NCBI GenBank assembly: GCA_963702995.1
Contig: OY969783.1
Location: 744,001 to 808,000, forward strand
Source of the DNA: MFD04580-c1 sp963702995
Lineage (GTDB): Bacteria > Planctomycetota > Phycisphaerae > Tepidisphaerales > Tepidisphaeraceae
Length of the DNA: 64,000 nucleotides
Direction of reading: 5' to 3'
A model generated the notes under the pieces. It had not been told where the DNA came from and ran no database searches. It was given only the letters and a program-made list of their open reading frames with translations. Made by a program: the position numbers and the translations under genes. This document shows positions 9,139-18,799 of this stretch, piece by piece (within the stretch, counting starts at the first letter, position 1; each line of letters begins with the position of its first letter).

Positions 9139-11309
9139 TCAATCCCGCGGCGCCTTGCGCTCGGCAAGCACAGCGTCAAACTCGATATCCTTCCCGTCCC
9201 GCAGCACAACCAGGTGAACCTTGTCCCCCGGCTTGGCCTTGGCAAGCAGGTCCGAGAGGCCTTCGAGCGTCTCGGTCTTGTCGCTATTCCACTTGATGAT
9301 CACGTCGCCCCCTTGCAGCCCCGCGCGGGAGGCCGGGGAGCCTTCCACCGTCCCGGAGATCTTCACGCCGGGCGACGGGCTGGCATCACCGTAGGAGGGG
9401 ATCAAGCCCAGCGTCGCATTGTGCCCGCCGCCACCGCCCCCGCCGCGGCCGCCGACATCATACGTGGCGACGTACGCCTCGCGCGGCATCTTCGCCAGAG
9501 CCTCCACCACCCGATCGCTCAACTCGACCACCTGATTCAGTCCTTCGAAGTTCACCTTGTCGGCCGTGTCCGTCGGACGGTGGTAGTCCATGTGCATGCC
9601 GCTGAAGAAGAAGAGAACCGGCACCTTCTTCATCGCAAATGACATGTGGTCGCTGGCGCCGATGCCTCCCTTGCCGCCGGTCATGATGCCGTTGGGCGTC
9701 AGCTTCAGCGCCAGGCCCTGGTCGGCGTCCGTCACGATCTTCTCGAGGCTCGGCGCGGTCCCTGTCCCGCCCACCGCGATCGATTCGTCATGCACGCGCC
9801 CGACCATGTCGAGGTTCAGCATCGCCGCGATCTTGTTCATCGGCGCCGGGGGATGGGCGACAAACCAGGCGGAGCCGATCAGCCCTTCTTCCTCGGCCGT
9901 AAAGGTGACGAAGATCAGCGTCCGCGCCTGCGGGCCAGCGTGCGCGAAATGATCGGCCAGAAGGAGCACGGCGGTCGCGCCCGAAGCGTTATCGTCGGCG
10001 CCATGATGGATGTCATCCGGGGCGGCCGCTTGCGTCGCTGCCGGGGCGATGACCAGCGGCGGCGTGACCGGCATTGTCGCCGGTGCGCCCGGGCCGGTCG
10101 TCGGCATGCCGTGGGCGGAACGGTTCAACAGGTTCAAGCTGCCGGGGATGCCGCGGCCGAGATGATCGTAGTGCGCGCCAATCACCACGCACTCGTCCGC
10201 CGTCGGCCCCGTGCCGGGAAGGATCGCGACGACGTTCTTCGCGTCGCTTCTTCGAAGCGTCACTCCGCCGCGCACCCGTACGTCGGCGAGCGGCGCGCTG
10301 GCCGGTGCCCCTTGCGCGTCGATCTTTGCCTGCTGGGCCGCCAGCCCACCGAGCCCACCGGCCGCCAGCATGCGATCGGCCGTGGCGCGGGCAACCTGAA
10401 TCACCGGGATCGAGACGCGCTTGGACAGAAGGAAGCGCTCGAACGGCGTCAGCGGGTCGGGCCCCTCGTGAAACGTCGGGGGCGTGACGATCAGCAGCGC
10501 CACGGCGCCATGCTCGGCGGCCCGCTTGGCTTTCTCGGTCAGGGTCGCGGCGTTGGACCAGTCGTCTTCGCGCTCGGTGAACCGGCTGACGCCATGGGCA
10601 CTGTGAGGCTCGAAGCGAAAGGCGAGGACCGCCTTTCCCTTCACGTCCAGCCCGGCGTAATCGTCGTAAGCGTGGTGCTGACTGACCGCGCCATAGCCGG
10701 CAAAGACGAGCGGGGCGTTGAATGCTCCTTCACCTGTAAACCCGACAGGGACGAAATCCACGCCAAGCCGGGGCGCTGGCCGTCCGACCAATCTTTGCCC
10801 GCGCCCGGCTCGATCTCTGAACTCGCGTCGTACCAGACGCTGTAAGGCGACGAAAAGCGCTGGAAGAAGTCCGCCTGCCCCGGGGGCGTCTTCAGCCCGA
10901 GGCGGGCGAAGGAATCGGCGATGCGGTCGGCCGCCTTATCCAGCCCCGGCGACCCGATCACCCGGCCGCCCAGTTCATCGGAGGCCAGATATCCCAGCGT
11001 CGCCCGGGCGTCCACATGATATGAGGGGTCTGCCGGGGGGAGGTGCGCAGCGGTCGTCGGCGCGGTGGTCAGCGGCACCGCGACCGAACTCTCGGTTACT
11101 ACGACGTTGCCGGTCGAGAGCTCGCCCACATTCGTCGTGGGCGCCACCCGTGGCGGAGGAGGCGCTTCGGGCGATTCGACGAAATTGCAGCCTCCGGCGC
11201 CGGCCAGTAAGCTCCACCCGGCGAACAGGAAGGCGGCGTGGCGCCAGGCCGCCGGCCAGATGAGGCTCGGGCGGGGGATTGGGGTTTGCGTCAGGGATTT
11301 CGGGGGCAT
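9139..11309 (-). CDS. M28-family metallopeptidase lipoprotein with PA and PDZ domains; one frame break
   Basis: A secreted zinc aminopeptidase-like protein of about 720 aa. The N-terminus has a lipoprotein signal ending in lipobox LAGAGGC, so it is probably lipid-anchored in the envelope. A PA-type insert precedes the catalytic part, where the M28 zinc ligands appear in order: GAHYDHLG (His), HHGADDNASG (Asp), TAEEEG (Glu-Glu), NLDMVG (Asp) and MDYHRPTD (His). A PDZ domain (GSPASRAGLQGGDVI) closes the protein. The frame changes near 10775-10795: upstream DGQRPG continues as PAPRLGVDFVPV in another frame, so I join the parts. The ATG at 11309 gives a compact lipoprotein signal and leaves only 12 bp to the divergent hyuA start. 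Peptide substrates are unknown. Confidence 0.85.
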
Positions 11310-11321
11310 TGGGCCGATTCT

Positions 11322-13379
11322 ATGCCGCCACCAGGTGCCGAACAAACCGTTCGCCGTGCGCCTTCAAGCCCGGCCGGCCCGACGCTCCATGTTGGGATCG
11401 ACGTCGGCGGGACTTTCACGGATTTTGTCGCGTTCGATCCGTCAAACGCGTCGGTCCGGGTGATCAAAGCCCCGTCAACCCCGCCCGATTTCCATCTCGC
11501 CGTGATCGGCGCCTTCAAACAGGCGGCGGAAGCCTTCCCCGGCCGCTCGATTGACGTCGTCCATGGGACCACCGTCGCGACGAACGCGCTCCTGCAGCGG
11601 AGCGGCGAGCCCGTCGCGTTCGTCACCACCGAGGGGTTTCGGGACATGCTGCTGATCGGGCGGCAGAATCGGCCGCGTCTTTACGCGCTGCGCGTCGAAC
11701 GCCCCAAGCCGCTGACGCCCGAGGAAAACTGGTTCACCCTCCGCGAGCGGGTTGATTCGCGTGGGGAAGTGGTCGAGCCGCTCGACCCGGCCGAGGTTGA
11801 TCGGCTGGTTGAGACGATCCACGCGCGCGGCATCCGCCACGTGGCGGTCTGCCTCCTCTTCAGCTTCCTCTACCCCGGCCACGAACGGCTTGTCGCCGAG
11901 CGGTGCGGCCGAGCCGGGCTGACCGTCAGCCTTAGCTGCGATGTGCTTCCGGAATTTCGGGAATACGAGCGGGCCAGCACCACCGTCATCAACGCCGCCC
12001 TGCGGCCGACCGTGGAAGGGTACCTGACCCGGCTTCAGGCCGGCCTGGCGACGAGCGGCGCCAGCCACCGCCTTCGCATCCTGCATTCGGCGGGCGGGAC
12101 GCTGGCGGTCGCCGAGGCGGCTGGCTCGGCGGCTCGGCTGGTCCTCTCCGGGCCGGCAGGCGGCGTGAGCGGAGCGGCATTCATGGCAAGCGCCGCCGGC
12201 ATCAAGAATGTCATCACCTACGACATGGGAGGGACCAGCACCGACGTGGCGACCGTCGTCGAGGGCCAGCCGCAGTCAACGACGAGCAGCATGATCGACG
12301 GCTTGCCGATCGGGCTGCCGACGTTCGATATCGCAACGGTCGGCGCCGGAGGCGGATCGGTCGCCTGGATCGATACGGGCGGGGCGCTGCGTGTCGGGCC
12401 GCGGTCGGCCGGGGCGGCGCCCGGCCCGGCCTGCTACGGCCGCGGCGGGGCCGAGCCGACCGTCACCGATGCCAACCTCGCCCTGGGGCGCATCCTGCCC
12501 GACGAATTCGCCAATGGCACGGTGCGCGTTGACCCCGGGCTGGCGCGATGGGCGATCGAGCCGCTGGCGGCCCGCATCGGCCTGAGCGTCGAGCAGGCGG
12601 CACTGGGCATCCTGCGGGTCGCCGAGCAGAGCATGAGCCGCGCGATCCGATCGGTCACCAGCCGCCGCGGCCACGACCCGCGGCTGTTCGCACTCGTCAG
12701 CTTCGGCGGAGCGGGCGGGTTGCACGCCTGCGCGCTGGCCGACAACCTCGAGGTCCCGAGGGTGTTGGTCCCGCCGTTCTGCGGCGTGCTCAGCGCGCTG
12801 GGCATGGTGGTGGCGCCACCGTCGGTGGACGTCTCCAAGACGGTGCTCCACCTGGGCGAAGGCCTGGACGACCATCGCCTCGTCGCCGAGTTTGGGAACC
12901 TCAGCTACCTCGCGGCCGAGCGGCTTGCGATCGAACAGACGGCGTCGATCCAAGCTTTCGCCGATGTGCGGTTCAAAGGCCAGTCCCACGAGCTGACCGT
13001 TAACGTCGATCGCCCCGATCGCGAACGGATCGAAACCGCCTTTCGCGAGGCTTACGTCAGGCGTTACGGCCGCCTCCCGCAGAATCGGGCGGTGGAGATC
13101 GTCAACCTGCGCCTGCGACGGATCGGCCACCGGCCACCATTCGTTTTGCCCAGGATCGCGAGGGCGACGGATTCCGGCTCGCCGCGCACGACGAATCTGA
13201 TCGACGCTGACGGGCAAAGAGTCGCCGCCGCGATCGTCAAGCGCGCCGATCTGGTCGATACGACGGCCCCGGCGCCAATGCTTTTGATCGACCCCGAGGC
13301 GACGACGTTCGCCCCCGCCGGCTGGTCGGCGAGCGGCCGATCGGATGGCATCGTGACGCTTGAGCGAAATGAGGGATGA
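11322..13379 (+). CDS. hyuA: Hydantoinase A / 5-oxoprolinase subunit A family ATPase
   Basis: The large subunit of an ATP-dependent hydantoinase/oxoprolinase (or acetone-carboxylase-like) enzyme, which phosphorylates and opens cyclic amide or related substrates. The ASKHA-type phosphate motif VGIDVGGTFTDFVAFDP lies at the N-terminus, followed by VHGTTVATNALL, a central YDMGGTSTDVATV segment and a GAGGGSVAWID segment, all family hallmarks. The length (685 aa) is normal. I chose the ATG at 11322 because it puts the first motif about 25 residues in; an in-frame ATG at 11238 would overlap the divergent peptidase gene. hyuB follows. Substrate is not decidable here. Confidence 0.9.
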   Translation: MPPPGAEQTVRRAPSSPAGPTLHVGIDVGGTFTDFVAFDPSNASVRVIKAPSTPPDFHLAVIGAFKQAAEAFPGRSIDVVHGTTVATNALLQRSGEPVAFVTTEGFRDMLLIGRQNRPRLYALRVERPKPLTPEENWFTLRERVDSRGEVVEPLDPAEVDRLVETIHARGIRHVAVCLLFSFLYPGHERLVAERCGRAGLTVSLSCDVLPEFREYERASTTVINAALRPTVEGYLTRLQAGLATSGASHRLRILHSAGGTLAVAEAAGSAARLVLSGPAGGVSGAAFMASAAGIKNVITYDMGGTSTDVATVVEGQPQSTTSSMIDGLPIGLPTFDIATVGAGGGSVAWIDTGGALRVGPRSAGAAPGPACYGRGGAEPTVTDANLALGRILPDEFANGTVRVDPGLARWAIEPLAARIGLSVEQAALGILRVAEQSMSRAIRSVTSRRGHDPRLFALVSFGGAGGLHACALADNLEVPRVLVPPFCGVLSALGMVVAPPSVDVSKTVLHLGEGLDDHRLVAEFGNLSYLAAERLAIEQTASIQAFADVRFKGQSHELTVNVDRPDRERIETAFREAYVRRYGRLPQNRAVEIVNLRLRRIGHRPPFVLPRIARATDSGSPRTTNLIDADGQRVAAAIVKRADLVDTTAPAPMLLIDPEATTFAPAGWSASGRSDGIVTLERNEG

Positions 13380-13461
13380 CGCGCCCGCGATCACCCGGGC
13401 CGGGACATCAACGCCGACCGGGACAGCAACGCTGACCGACGCGACCGCGTTCCCCGTCGGC

Positions 13462-13478
13462 GGCACGCAATGCGTGCC
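13462..13478. repeat. GGCACGC-aat-GCGTGCC palindrome between hyuA and hyuB
   Basis: A perfect 7-bp-arm palindrome with spacer aat, matching palindromes at 47.5-47.7 kb. It lies between the hyuA stop and the family-like start of hyuB, and would be coding if hyuB begins at 13369. Confidence 0.8.
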
Positions 13479-13488
13479 CTCCGTCGCA

Positions 13489-15105
13489 ATGAGCATGGCC
13501 ATGTCAAATAAAGCGCCCGTTGACCCCATCGAGTTGGAGATCGTCCGCAACCTCTTCGAGGCGGCGGCCGAGGAGATGGGGATCGTCCTGCAGCGGGTGG
13601 CCTTCTCCGCCAACATCAAAGAGCGGCGCAACTTCTCCTGCGCCGTCTTTGACGCCGACGGCCAGTTGCTTGCGCAGGCGGCCCACATCCCCGTTCACCT
13701 GGGGTCCATGCCGGCATCGGTCCAGGCCGTTCGAGACCGGCTGGGCGCGCTGGCCGAAGGGGATGTCGCGATCGTCAACGACCCGTTCGCCGGCGGCACC
13801 CACCTGCCCGACATCACGCTGGTCTCGCCCGTCTTTTACGACGGGCGGCTGATCGGCTATGCCGCCAACCGCGCGCACCATGCCGATGTCGGCGGCATCA
13901 GCCCCGGGTCGATGACCGCCAGCCGCCACATCGACGAGGAGGGCGTACGCATCCATCCGTCGCTGCTCGATCGCGGGGGCGTGCGCGACGCGGGCGTTCT
14001 ACACCGCCTGCTGTCGGCTGTCCGCACGCCCGATGAGCGGCTGGGGGACCTGGAGGCCCAGGTCGCCGCCAACGCCGTCGGCGTCGAGGCGCTGCGCCGA
14101 ATGGCCCAGCGGCGGGGCGTTGACACCGTCGCTCGCTACGGCCACGCGTTGCTCGACTACGCCCGCGCCTTTATGGCGCGCACGATCGCCGCCATCCCCG
14201 AGGGGGGCTACGACTTCGAAGACGCGCTGGATGGGCTGGGCGCCGGCCCGATCGGCATCCGTGCCCACGTCACCATTCGCGGCGGCCGCGCGACCGTTGA
14301 CCTCCGCGGCTGCGACGACCAGGTGCCCGGCCCGGTGAACTGCCCCGACGCCGTCGCCCGGTCGGCGGTCTACTACTGCTTCGCCTGCTTGATGGGCGAG
14401 ACGGATGACGGCGTGCCGCTGAACGCCGGTTGCTTCCGCGATATCGACGTGCTGACCCGCCCCGGCAGCGTCGTCCACGCGGTTTTCCCGGCGGCCGTCG
14501 TCGCCGGGAACACCGAGACGAGCCAGCGCATCGTCGATGTGATCCTTGGCGCGCTGGCCAAGGCGCTGCCGCACCGCATCCCGGCCGCGAGCTGCGGGAC
14601 GATGAGCAGCGTCGCCCTTGGCGGCACGCGCCCCGGCGGCGAGCGGTGGACCTACTACGAAACCATCGGCGGCGGCTGCGGCGCCGGGCCGGGGTGGGAC
14701 GGGGCGTCGGCGATCCAGTGCCATATGACCAACACGCTCAACACGCCGGCGGAGGCGCTGGAGTTGCAATACCCGCTCCGCGTCCGCCGATTCGAGCGCG
14801 CGACGGGGACCGGCGGGCGCGGCCGCTTCCGCGGCGGGGACGGCATTGTCCGCGAGATCCAAGCTCTGGCGCCCTGCGAGGGGACCGTGCTGGCCGATCG
14901 GCGGAAGCTGCGGCCGTATGGCCTCGACGGCGGCGAGGCGGGCGGAGCGGGCGTTGATCAATTGTTCGCAGCCGGTGCTCCCCAAGCGATCGAAAGCTAT
15001 GCGAAGGAGATCGCCGTCGGGACCGGTTCAATCCTTTCCATCAGGACGCCTGGCGGCGGCGGGCACGGCATTGACTCCGCGATCGACCCCAACCAAGCAA
15101 ACTGA
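13489..15105 (+). CDS. hyuB: Hydantoinase B / oxoprolinase subunit B family protein
   Basis: Partner subunit of the preceding hyuA product. It begins with the family pattern DPIELEIVRNLFEAAAEEMG and carries DPFAGGTHLPDITLVSPVF, NRAHHADVGG and the C-terminal GGGGHG that typify HyuB. Length is about 538 aa. The start is ambiguous: ATGs at 13489, 13495 and 13501 all suit the family, while an ATG at 13369 overlapping the hyuA stop would add 40 residues lacking family similarity and running through a palindromic repeat. I prefer the later start. The two genes are surely one transcription unit. Confidence 0.88.
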   Translation: MSMAMSNKAPVDPIELEIVRNLFEAAAEEMGIVLQRVAFSANIKERRNFSCAVFDADGQLLAQAAHIPVHLGSMPASVQAVRDRLGALAEGDVAIVNDPFAGGTHLPDITLVSPVFYDGRLIGYAANRAHHADVGGISPGSMTASRHIDEEGVRIHPSLLDRGGVRDAGVLHRLLSAVRTPDERLGDLEAQVAANAVGVEALRRMAQRRGVDTVARYGHALLDYARAFMARTIAAIPEGGYDFEDALDGLGAGPIGIRAHVTIRGGRATVDLRGCDDQVPGPVNCPDAVARSAVYYCFACLMGETDDGVPLNAGCFRDIDVLTRPGSVVHAVFPAAVVAGNTETSQRIVDVILGALAKALPHRIPAASCGTMSSVALGGTRPGGERWTYYETIGGGCGAGPGWDGASAIQCHMTNTLNTPAEALELQYPLRVRRFERATGTGGRGRFRGGDGIVREIQALAPCEGTVLADRRKLRPYGLDGGEAGGAGVDQLFAAGAPQAIESYAKEIAVGTGSILSIRTPGGGGHGIDSAIDPNQAN

Positions 15106-15344
15106 AGTGGACAGCGCTTACGGCGGCGTAATGCGCGTCTGTCTGACTTCGCATCACTCCACGACCCAGGCCGCCGCTGATCGCGCATCGGCTTTCAGAT
15201 CTTGATGAAGAATCCTATTTCGAGCGTTGTTGGCCCCTCAAGGATGTCCGTATTGTCCGCCCGCGTCGGAGGCGCGGGCGGCAAAGGAGCCGCGGCGCGG
15301 CCCTGCCGACAGGGACGCCCCATCCGGGCAGAAGAGGATCCGCA
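15106..15344. other. Intergenic region before the propeller gene
   Basis: No gene seen. A GC-rich stretch with inverted segments (cccgcgtcggaggcgcggg) lies near 15258-15277, and an AGAAGAGGA-type ribosome binding site precedes the ATG at 15345. Confidence 0.5.
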
Positions 15345-16991
15345 ATGTTCGGAATAAAGATCACCCGTGTTTCAAATGCGGCCATCCCCGCCTCGGCAGC
15401 GGCCGCTCGGCCCCGCGTCGAATCGATGGAGTCGCGGCTGCTCCTCAGCGCCGACGTCACCACTTGGCACAACGACGGCGCGCGCGACGGCCTGAACCCG
15501 CGGGAAACCGTGCTGACGACTTCAAACGTCAACTCATCGCACTTTGGAAAGCTCTTTTCAGCGAAGGTGGACGGAGCGGTCTACGCCCAGCCGCTCTACC
15601 TGTCGCACGTGAACATCCCCGGCAAGGGGTATCGCTCGGTCGTTTACGTGGCGACGCAACACGACAGCGTCTACGCCTTTGATGCGAGCAGCGGGCAGAC
15701 GCTTTGGCATCGCAGCTTCATCAACCCGGCGGCCGGCATCACCACGGTCAGCAGCACCGACGTGAACTCGACCGATATCAGCCCTGAAGTCGGCATCACC
15801 GGCACGCCGGTGATCGACGCGGCGTCCGGGACGATCTACTTCGTCACCAAGGTGAAGATCAACCAGGCCGGAAAGACGCGCTTCGAGCAGCGGCTTCGGG
15901 CTGTGAGCGTCACCACCGGCGCCGACAAGTTCGGCGGCTCGGTCGTCATCGCGGCCGAGGTCGAGGGCGCTGGGGAAGGCCGCGTGATCAACGGGAGCGT
16001 GAAGACGCCGCAGCTCTTCTTCGACCCCCTAAAGGAAAATCAGCGCCCGGCCCTGGCGCTGCTGAACGGCACGATCTACGTCGGCTTCGCCAGCCATGGC
16101 GATAACGATCCGTACCACGGCTGGCTGCTCGGGTACAACGCCAGGACGCTGAAGCAAACCGCTGCCTTCAACGCGACGCCGGACGGCCTGCGCGGGCCGA
16201 TCTGGATGGCGGGCGCCGCGCCGTCCTTTGACTCGTCGGGCAACCTGTTCGTCGGGATCGGGAACGGGACGTTCGACTACCCCGCCGGCGGCCGCGATTT
16301 TGGTGACAGCCTGCTGCGCCTGAGCACCAAGGGGGGCAAGCTCTATGTTTCCGGCTATTTCACCCCGTACGACGCGCAGCAGAAGGGCCTTCTGCAAGAC
16401 CAGGACTTTGGCAGCGGCGGCGTGCTCTTGATCCCGCCGCAGAAGGGGTCATCGACGCACCTGGCGCTCGTGGGCGACAAGCAGGGGAAGCTCTATCTGG
16501 TCGATGCCAACCACCTCGGCGGGTGGAGCCCCACGGGGAATCGCGTCTTCCAGACGCTGCCGATCTCCAGCAACGAGGTGTACGCGACGGCCGCGTATGA
16601 CAACGGCTCGGTCTACATCGCCGCCAACGGCGGCAAGCTCGAGCAGTTCAAGCTCCAGGGGAACAAACTGGTGCTGGTGGCGCAGTCGAAGGAGGTCTTT
16701 GGATACCCCGGCGCGACGCCGAGCGTCTCGGCCAACGGCGCGTCCGGCGGCATTGTCTGGGCGATCGAGCGCCGCGTCGCCGTGGGCGACGACGGCACCC
16801 CGCAAGGCGCCGCGATCCTGCACGCGTATGACGCGAACAACATCTCCCACGAGCTCTATTCGAGCAGCACGACCGCGTCCGGCCGCGACTACGCCGGGAC
16901 GGGGATCAAGTTCGTCGTCCCGACGGTGGCTGACGGCCGCGTCTTCGTCGGAACGGGGAGCAGCCTGTCGGTGTATGGGTTGCTGGCGTAG
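15345..16991 (+). CDS. Secreted PQQ-type beta-propeller protein with LEPR-XLL-like N-terminus
   Basis: A 548-aa secreted protein. Residues 25-36 read VESMESRLLLSA, the planctomycete LEPR-XLL-like leader motif also seen in the giant protein and the lipase of this window. The rest shows repeated propeller blades such as VVYVATQHDSVYAFDASSGQ, GTPVIDAASGTIYFV and GSVYIAANGGKLEQF, as in PQQ-dependent dehydrogenase or BamB-like folds. I see no clear quinoprotein catalytic set, so it may be a structural or binding propeller. It stands alone between hyuB and hflX and has a plausible AGAAGAGGA site upstream. Confidence 0.82.
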   Translation: MFGIKITRVSNAAIPASAAAARPRVESMESRLLLSADVTTWHNDGARDGLNPRETVLTTSNVNSSHFGKLFSAKVDGAVYAQPLYLSHVNIPGKGYRSVVYVATQHDSVYAFDASSGQTLWHRSFINPAAGITTVSSTDVNSTDISPEVGITGTPVIDAASGTIYFVTKVKINQAGKTRFEQRLRAVSVTTGADKFGGSVVIAAEVEGAGEGRVINGSVKTPQLFFDPLKENQRPALALLNGTIYVGFASHGDNDPYHGWLLGYNARTLKQTAAFNATPDGLRGPIWMAGAAPSFDSSGNLFVGIGNGTFDYPAGGRDFGDSLLRLSTKGGKLYVSGYFTPYDAQQKGLLQDQDFGSGGVLLIPPQKGSSTHLALVGDKQGKLYLVDANHLGGWSPTGNRVFQTLPISSNEVYATAAYDNGSVYIAANGGKLEQFKLQGNKLVLVAQSKEVFGYPGATPSVSANGASGGIVWAIERRVAVGDDGTPQGAAILHAYDANNISHELYSSSTTASGRDYAGTGIKFVVPTVADGRVFVGTGSSLSVYGLLA

Positions 16992-17124
16992 AGGGGATCG
17001 TCGCGCCGCTTTGGCGCGTGACGATCGGCCGACACGCGGCGGCGCGGCCCGGCGCTTCGATCGTCCCTGACGTTCAATCTTAAGGCAGTAACATTTGAAG
17101 CGCCGTTCTTCTCCTGTCGCTGCT

Positions 17125-17205
17125 ACCTTCGCGCTCCTCGCGTCCTGGCGTTCATTTCGCAGTTGGTTGAAGGTGAAGTGAACGCCAGACGCCTGGGGCT
17201 CCCGG
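17125..17205. repeat. Long imperfect palindromic element, copy 2
   Basis: Left arm cctcgcgtcctggcgttcat and right arm gaagtgaacgccagacgcct flank a short centre. It matches the elements near 8.2 kb and 46.6 kb and lies between convergent gene ends (propeller gene and hflX), where a hairpin could also help termination. Confidence 0.72.
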
Positions 17206-17250
17206 AAGCATGGCCGTCTTCCGTCCGGGCCCCGGCACGGGCCCGCGGGA

Positions 17251-18600
17251 TCAAGTGACCGCTTCAACCGCCTTCACCTCGACCTGCTCATTCCGCGAGA
17301 GATCGGCCAGCGTCCGCTTCCCCATGATCGCTTTCATCTGGACGCGGCCGTCGGTGAACTGGCGGTCATGCACCCGCGCGTGGCTCTCGATGAATGACAG
17401 CAAGCGCCCGTTGGTGACGTCGGCCTCCAGCGTCACATCCACCTGCTGGCCGCGGACGACCTGATAAACCGCCTCCTGCACCTTGTCCAGGCCGGTGCCT
17501 GTCTTTGCGCTCACGGGGATCGCCGCCGGGTTCAGCGTCCGCCAGAACGGATAAGCCGCGTCCCCTTCCTCGGTGTCGATCTTGTTCAGCAGCAGGATCT
17601 CTGGCTTGCCGCTGGCGCCGATCTCATCCAGGACCTGATGGACGCTCTTGAACTGCTGCTCGGCGTGCGGATGGCCGACGTCCAGCACGTGCAGCAGCAG
17701 GTCGGCGTGGACGGCTTCCTCCAGCGTGGCCTTGAAACTCGCGACCAGGTTATGCGGCAGGTCGCGGACGAAGCCCACCGTATCGCTGAGCATCACTTCC
17801 GTGCCGCGTTCCAGCCGCCACGAGCGGGTCTTGGTGTCGAGCGTGGCGAAAAGCTTGTCATCGGCGTACGTGCCGGCCGCCGTCAGCGTGTTGAAGAGGG
17901 TGCTCTTGCCGGCGTTGGTGTAACCGACGACGCAGACCGTGAAATGCTCCAGGTTTCGCTGGGCGACCAGCCGGCTCTTGCGCTCCTGGATGTGGCTGAT
18001 ATCCGCCTTAAGGTCGGCCACGCGCTTTCGAACCAAACGGCGGTCCGTCTCGAGCTGTGTTTCACCCGGGCCGCGTGTGCCGATGCCCATCCCGCCGCCG
18101 GCGCCGCTGGCGATGCGCTCCAGGTGGTCCCACATCCGCGCGAGGCGCGGGTAGGTGTACTGCATCTGCGCCAGCTCCACCTGAAGTTTCGCCTCATGTG
18201 TCTGGGCGCGGGTGGCAAAGATGTCGAGGATCAGCTCCGAGCGGTCGATCACCTTGATCCCCTCGCCCCGTTTGCTCTCCAGCGTCTCGTTGATGATCTT
18301 CTCGAGCCCGCCGATCTGCCCGGGCGTGAGGTCGTTGTCGAAGATGATCACGTCGGCGTCGCTTGATCGCGCCAGGTTCGCCACCTCGATCGCCTTGCCG
18401 CTGCCGATATAGGTCCCCGAGTCGGGGCTATGCCGCCGCTGCAACACCTGGCCGACGACGATCGCACCGGCCGTCTTCACCAGGGACTGCAACTCGCCCA
18501 GTGGCTCCCGCGGGTCGGCCGTCGAACCGGGCAGCAGCACCCCGACCAGGATCGCCCGTTCCCTTCGGACCGACAGCTCCGTTCGCTTCAGTTCAGACAA
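17251..18600 (-). CDS. hflX: Ribosome-associated GTPase HflX
   Basis: HflX binds the 50S subunit and splits or rescues stalled ribosomes. The protein has the HflX N-terminal domain (GTYIGSGKAIEV; FDNDLTPGQ), the Gly-rich linker GAGGGMGIGTRGPGETQLE, and a G domain with G1 GYTNAGKST, G3 DTVGFVRDLP and G4 NKID. At 449 aa it is full length. The start is a TTG (18600); no ATG lies upstream in frame before the region turns non-coding, and a GAGAAAGG-like site sits about 8 bp before it. It is divergent from the CHAD gene. Confidence 0.95.
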   Translation of the reverse strand: MSELKRTELSVRRERAILVGVLLPGSTADPREPLGELQSLVKTAGAIVVGQVLQRRHSPDSGTYIGSGKAIEVANLARSSDADVIIFDNDLTPGQIGGLEKIINETLESKRGEGIKVIDRSELILDIFATRAQTHEAKLQVELAQMQYTYPRLARMWDHLERIASGAGGGMGIGTRGPGETQLETDRRLVRKRVADLKADISHIQERKSRLVAQRNLEHFTVCVVGYTNAGKSTLFNTLTAAGTYADDKLFATLDTKTRSWRLERGTEVMLSDTVGFVRDLPHNLVASFKATLEEAVHADLLLHVLDVGHPHAEQQFKSVHQVLDEIGASGKPEILLLNKIDTEEGDAAYPFWRTLNPAAIPVSAKTGTGLDKVQEAVYQVVRGQQVDVTLEADVTNGRLLSFIESHARVHDRQFTDGRVQMKAIMGKRTLADLSRNEQVEVKAVEAVT

Positions 18601-18799
18601 ATGTCAGCCTTTCTCCGCGGCCGGGCTGCAACGCGCCCGCCGCACTACAAAGTTCAACCACATTACACGCCTTGGCTTGGTACGCCTCGCGGCCGATACC
18701 GTTCGCCCGACACTCCGCAGACGATCGCACCGATCGAATTCTGCCGATTCCTGCACCGCCCAACGTGTATTCACGTCCCCTTAACAATACAATAGCCCC
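18601..18799. promoter_or_regulatory. Divergent promoter region between hflX and the CHAD gene
   Basis: About 200 bp with no gene. A TACAAT box at 18788-18793, only about 7 bp before the CHAD ATG, resembles a -10 element of a nearly leaderless transcript, but no clear -35 was identified. Confidence 0.35.

Noticed and set aside
13360..13488. N-terminal extension of hyuB as a certain start
   Set aside because: The added residues are Thr/Ala-rich, cross a palindrome and do not belong to the family; kept only as an open question.
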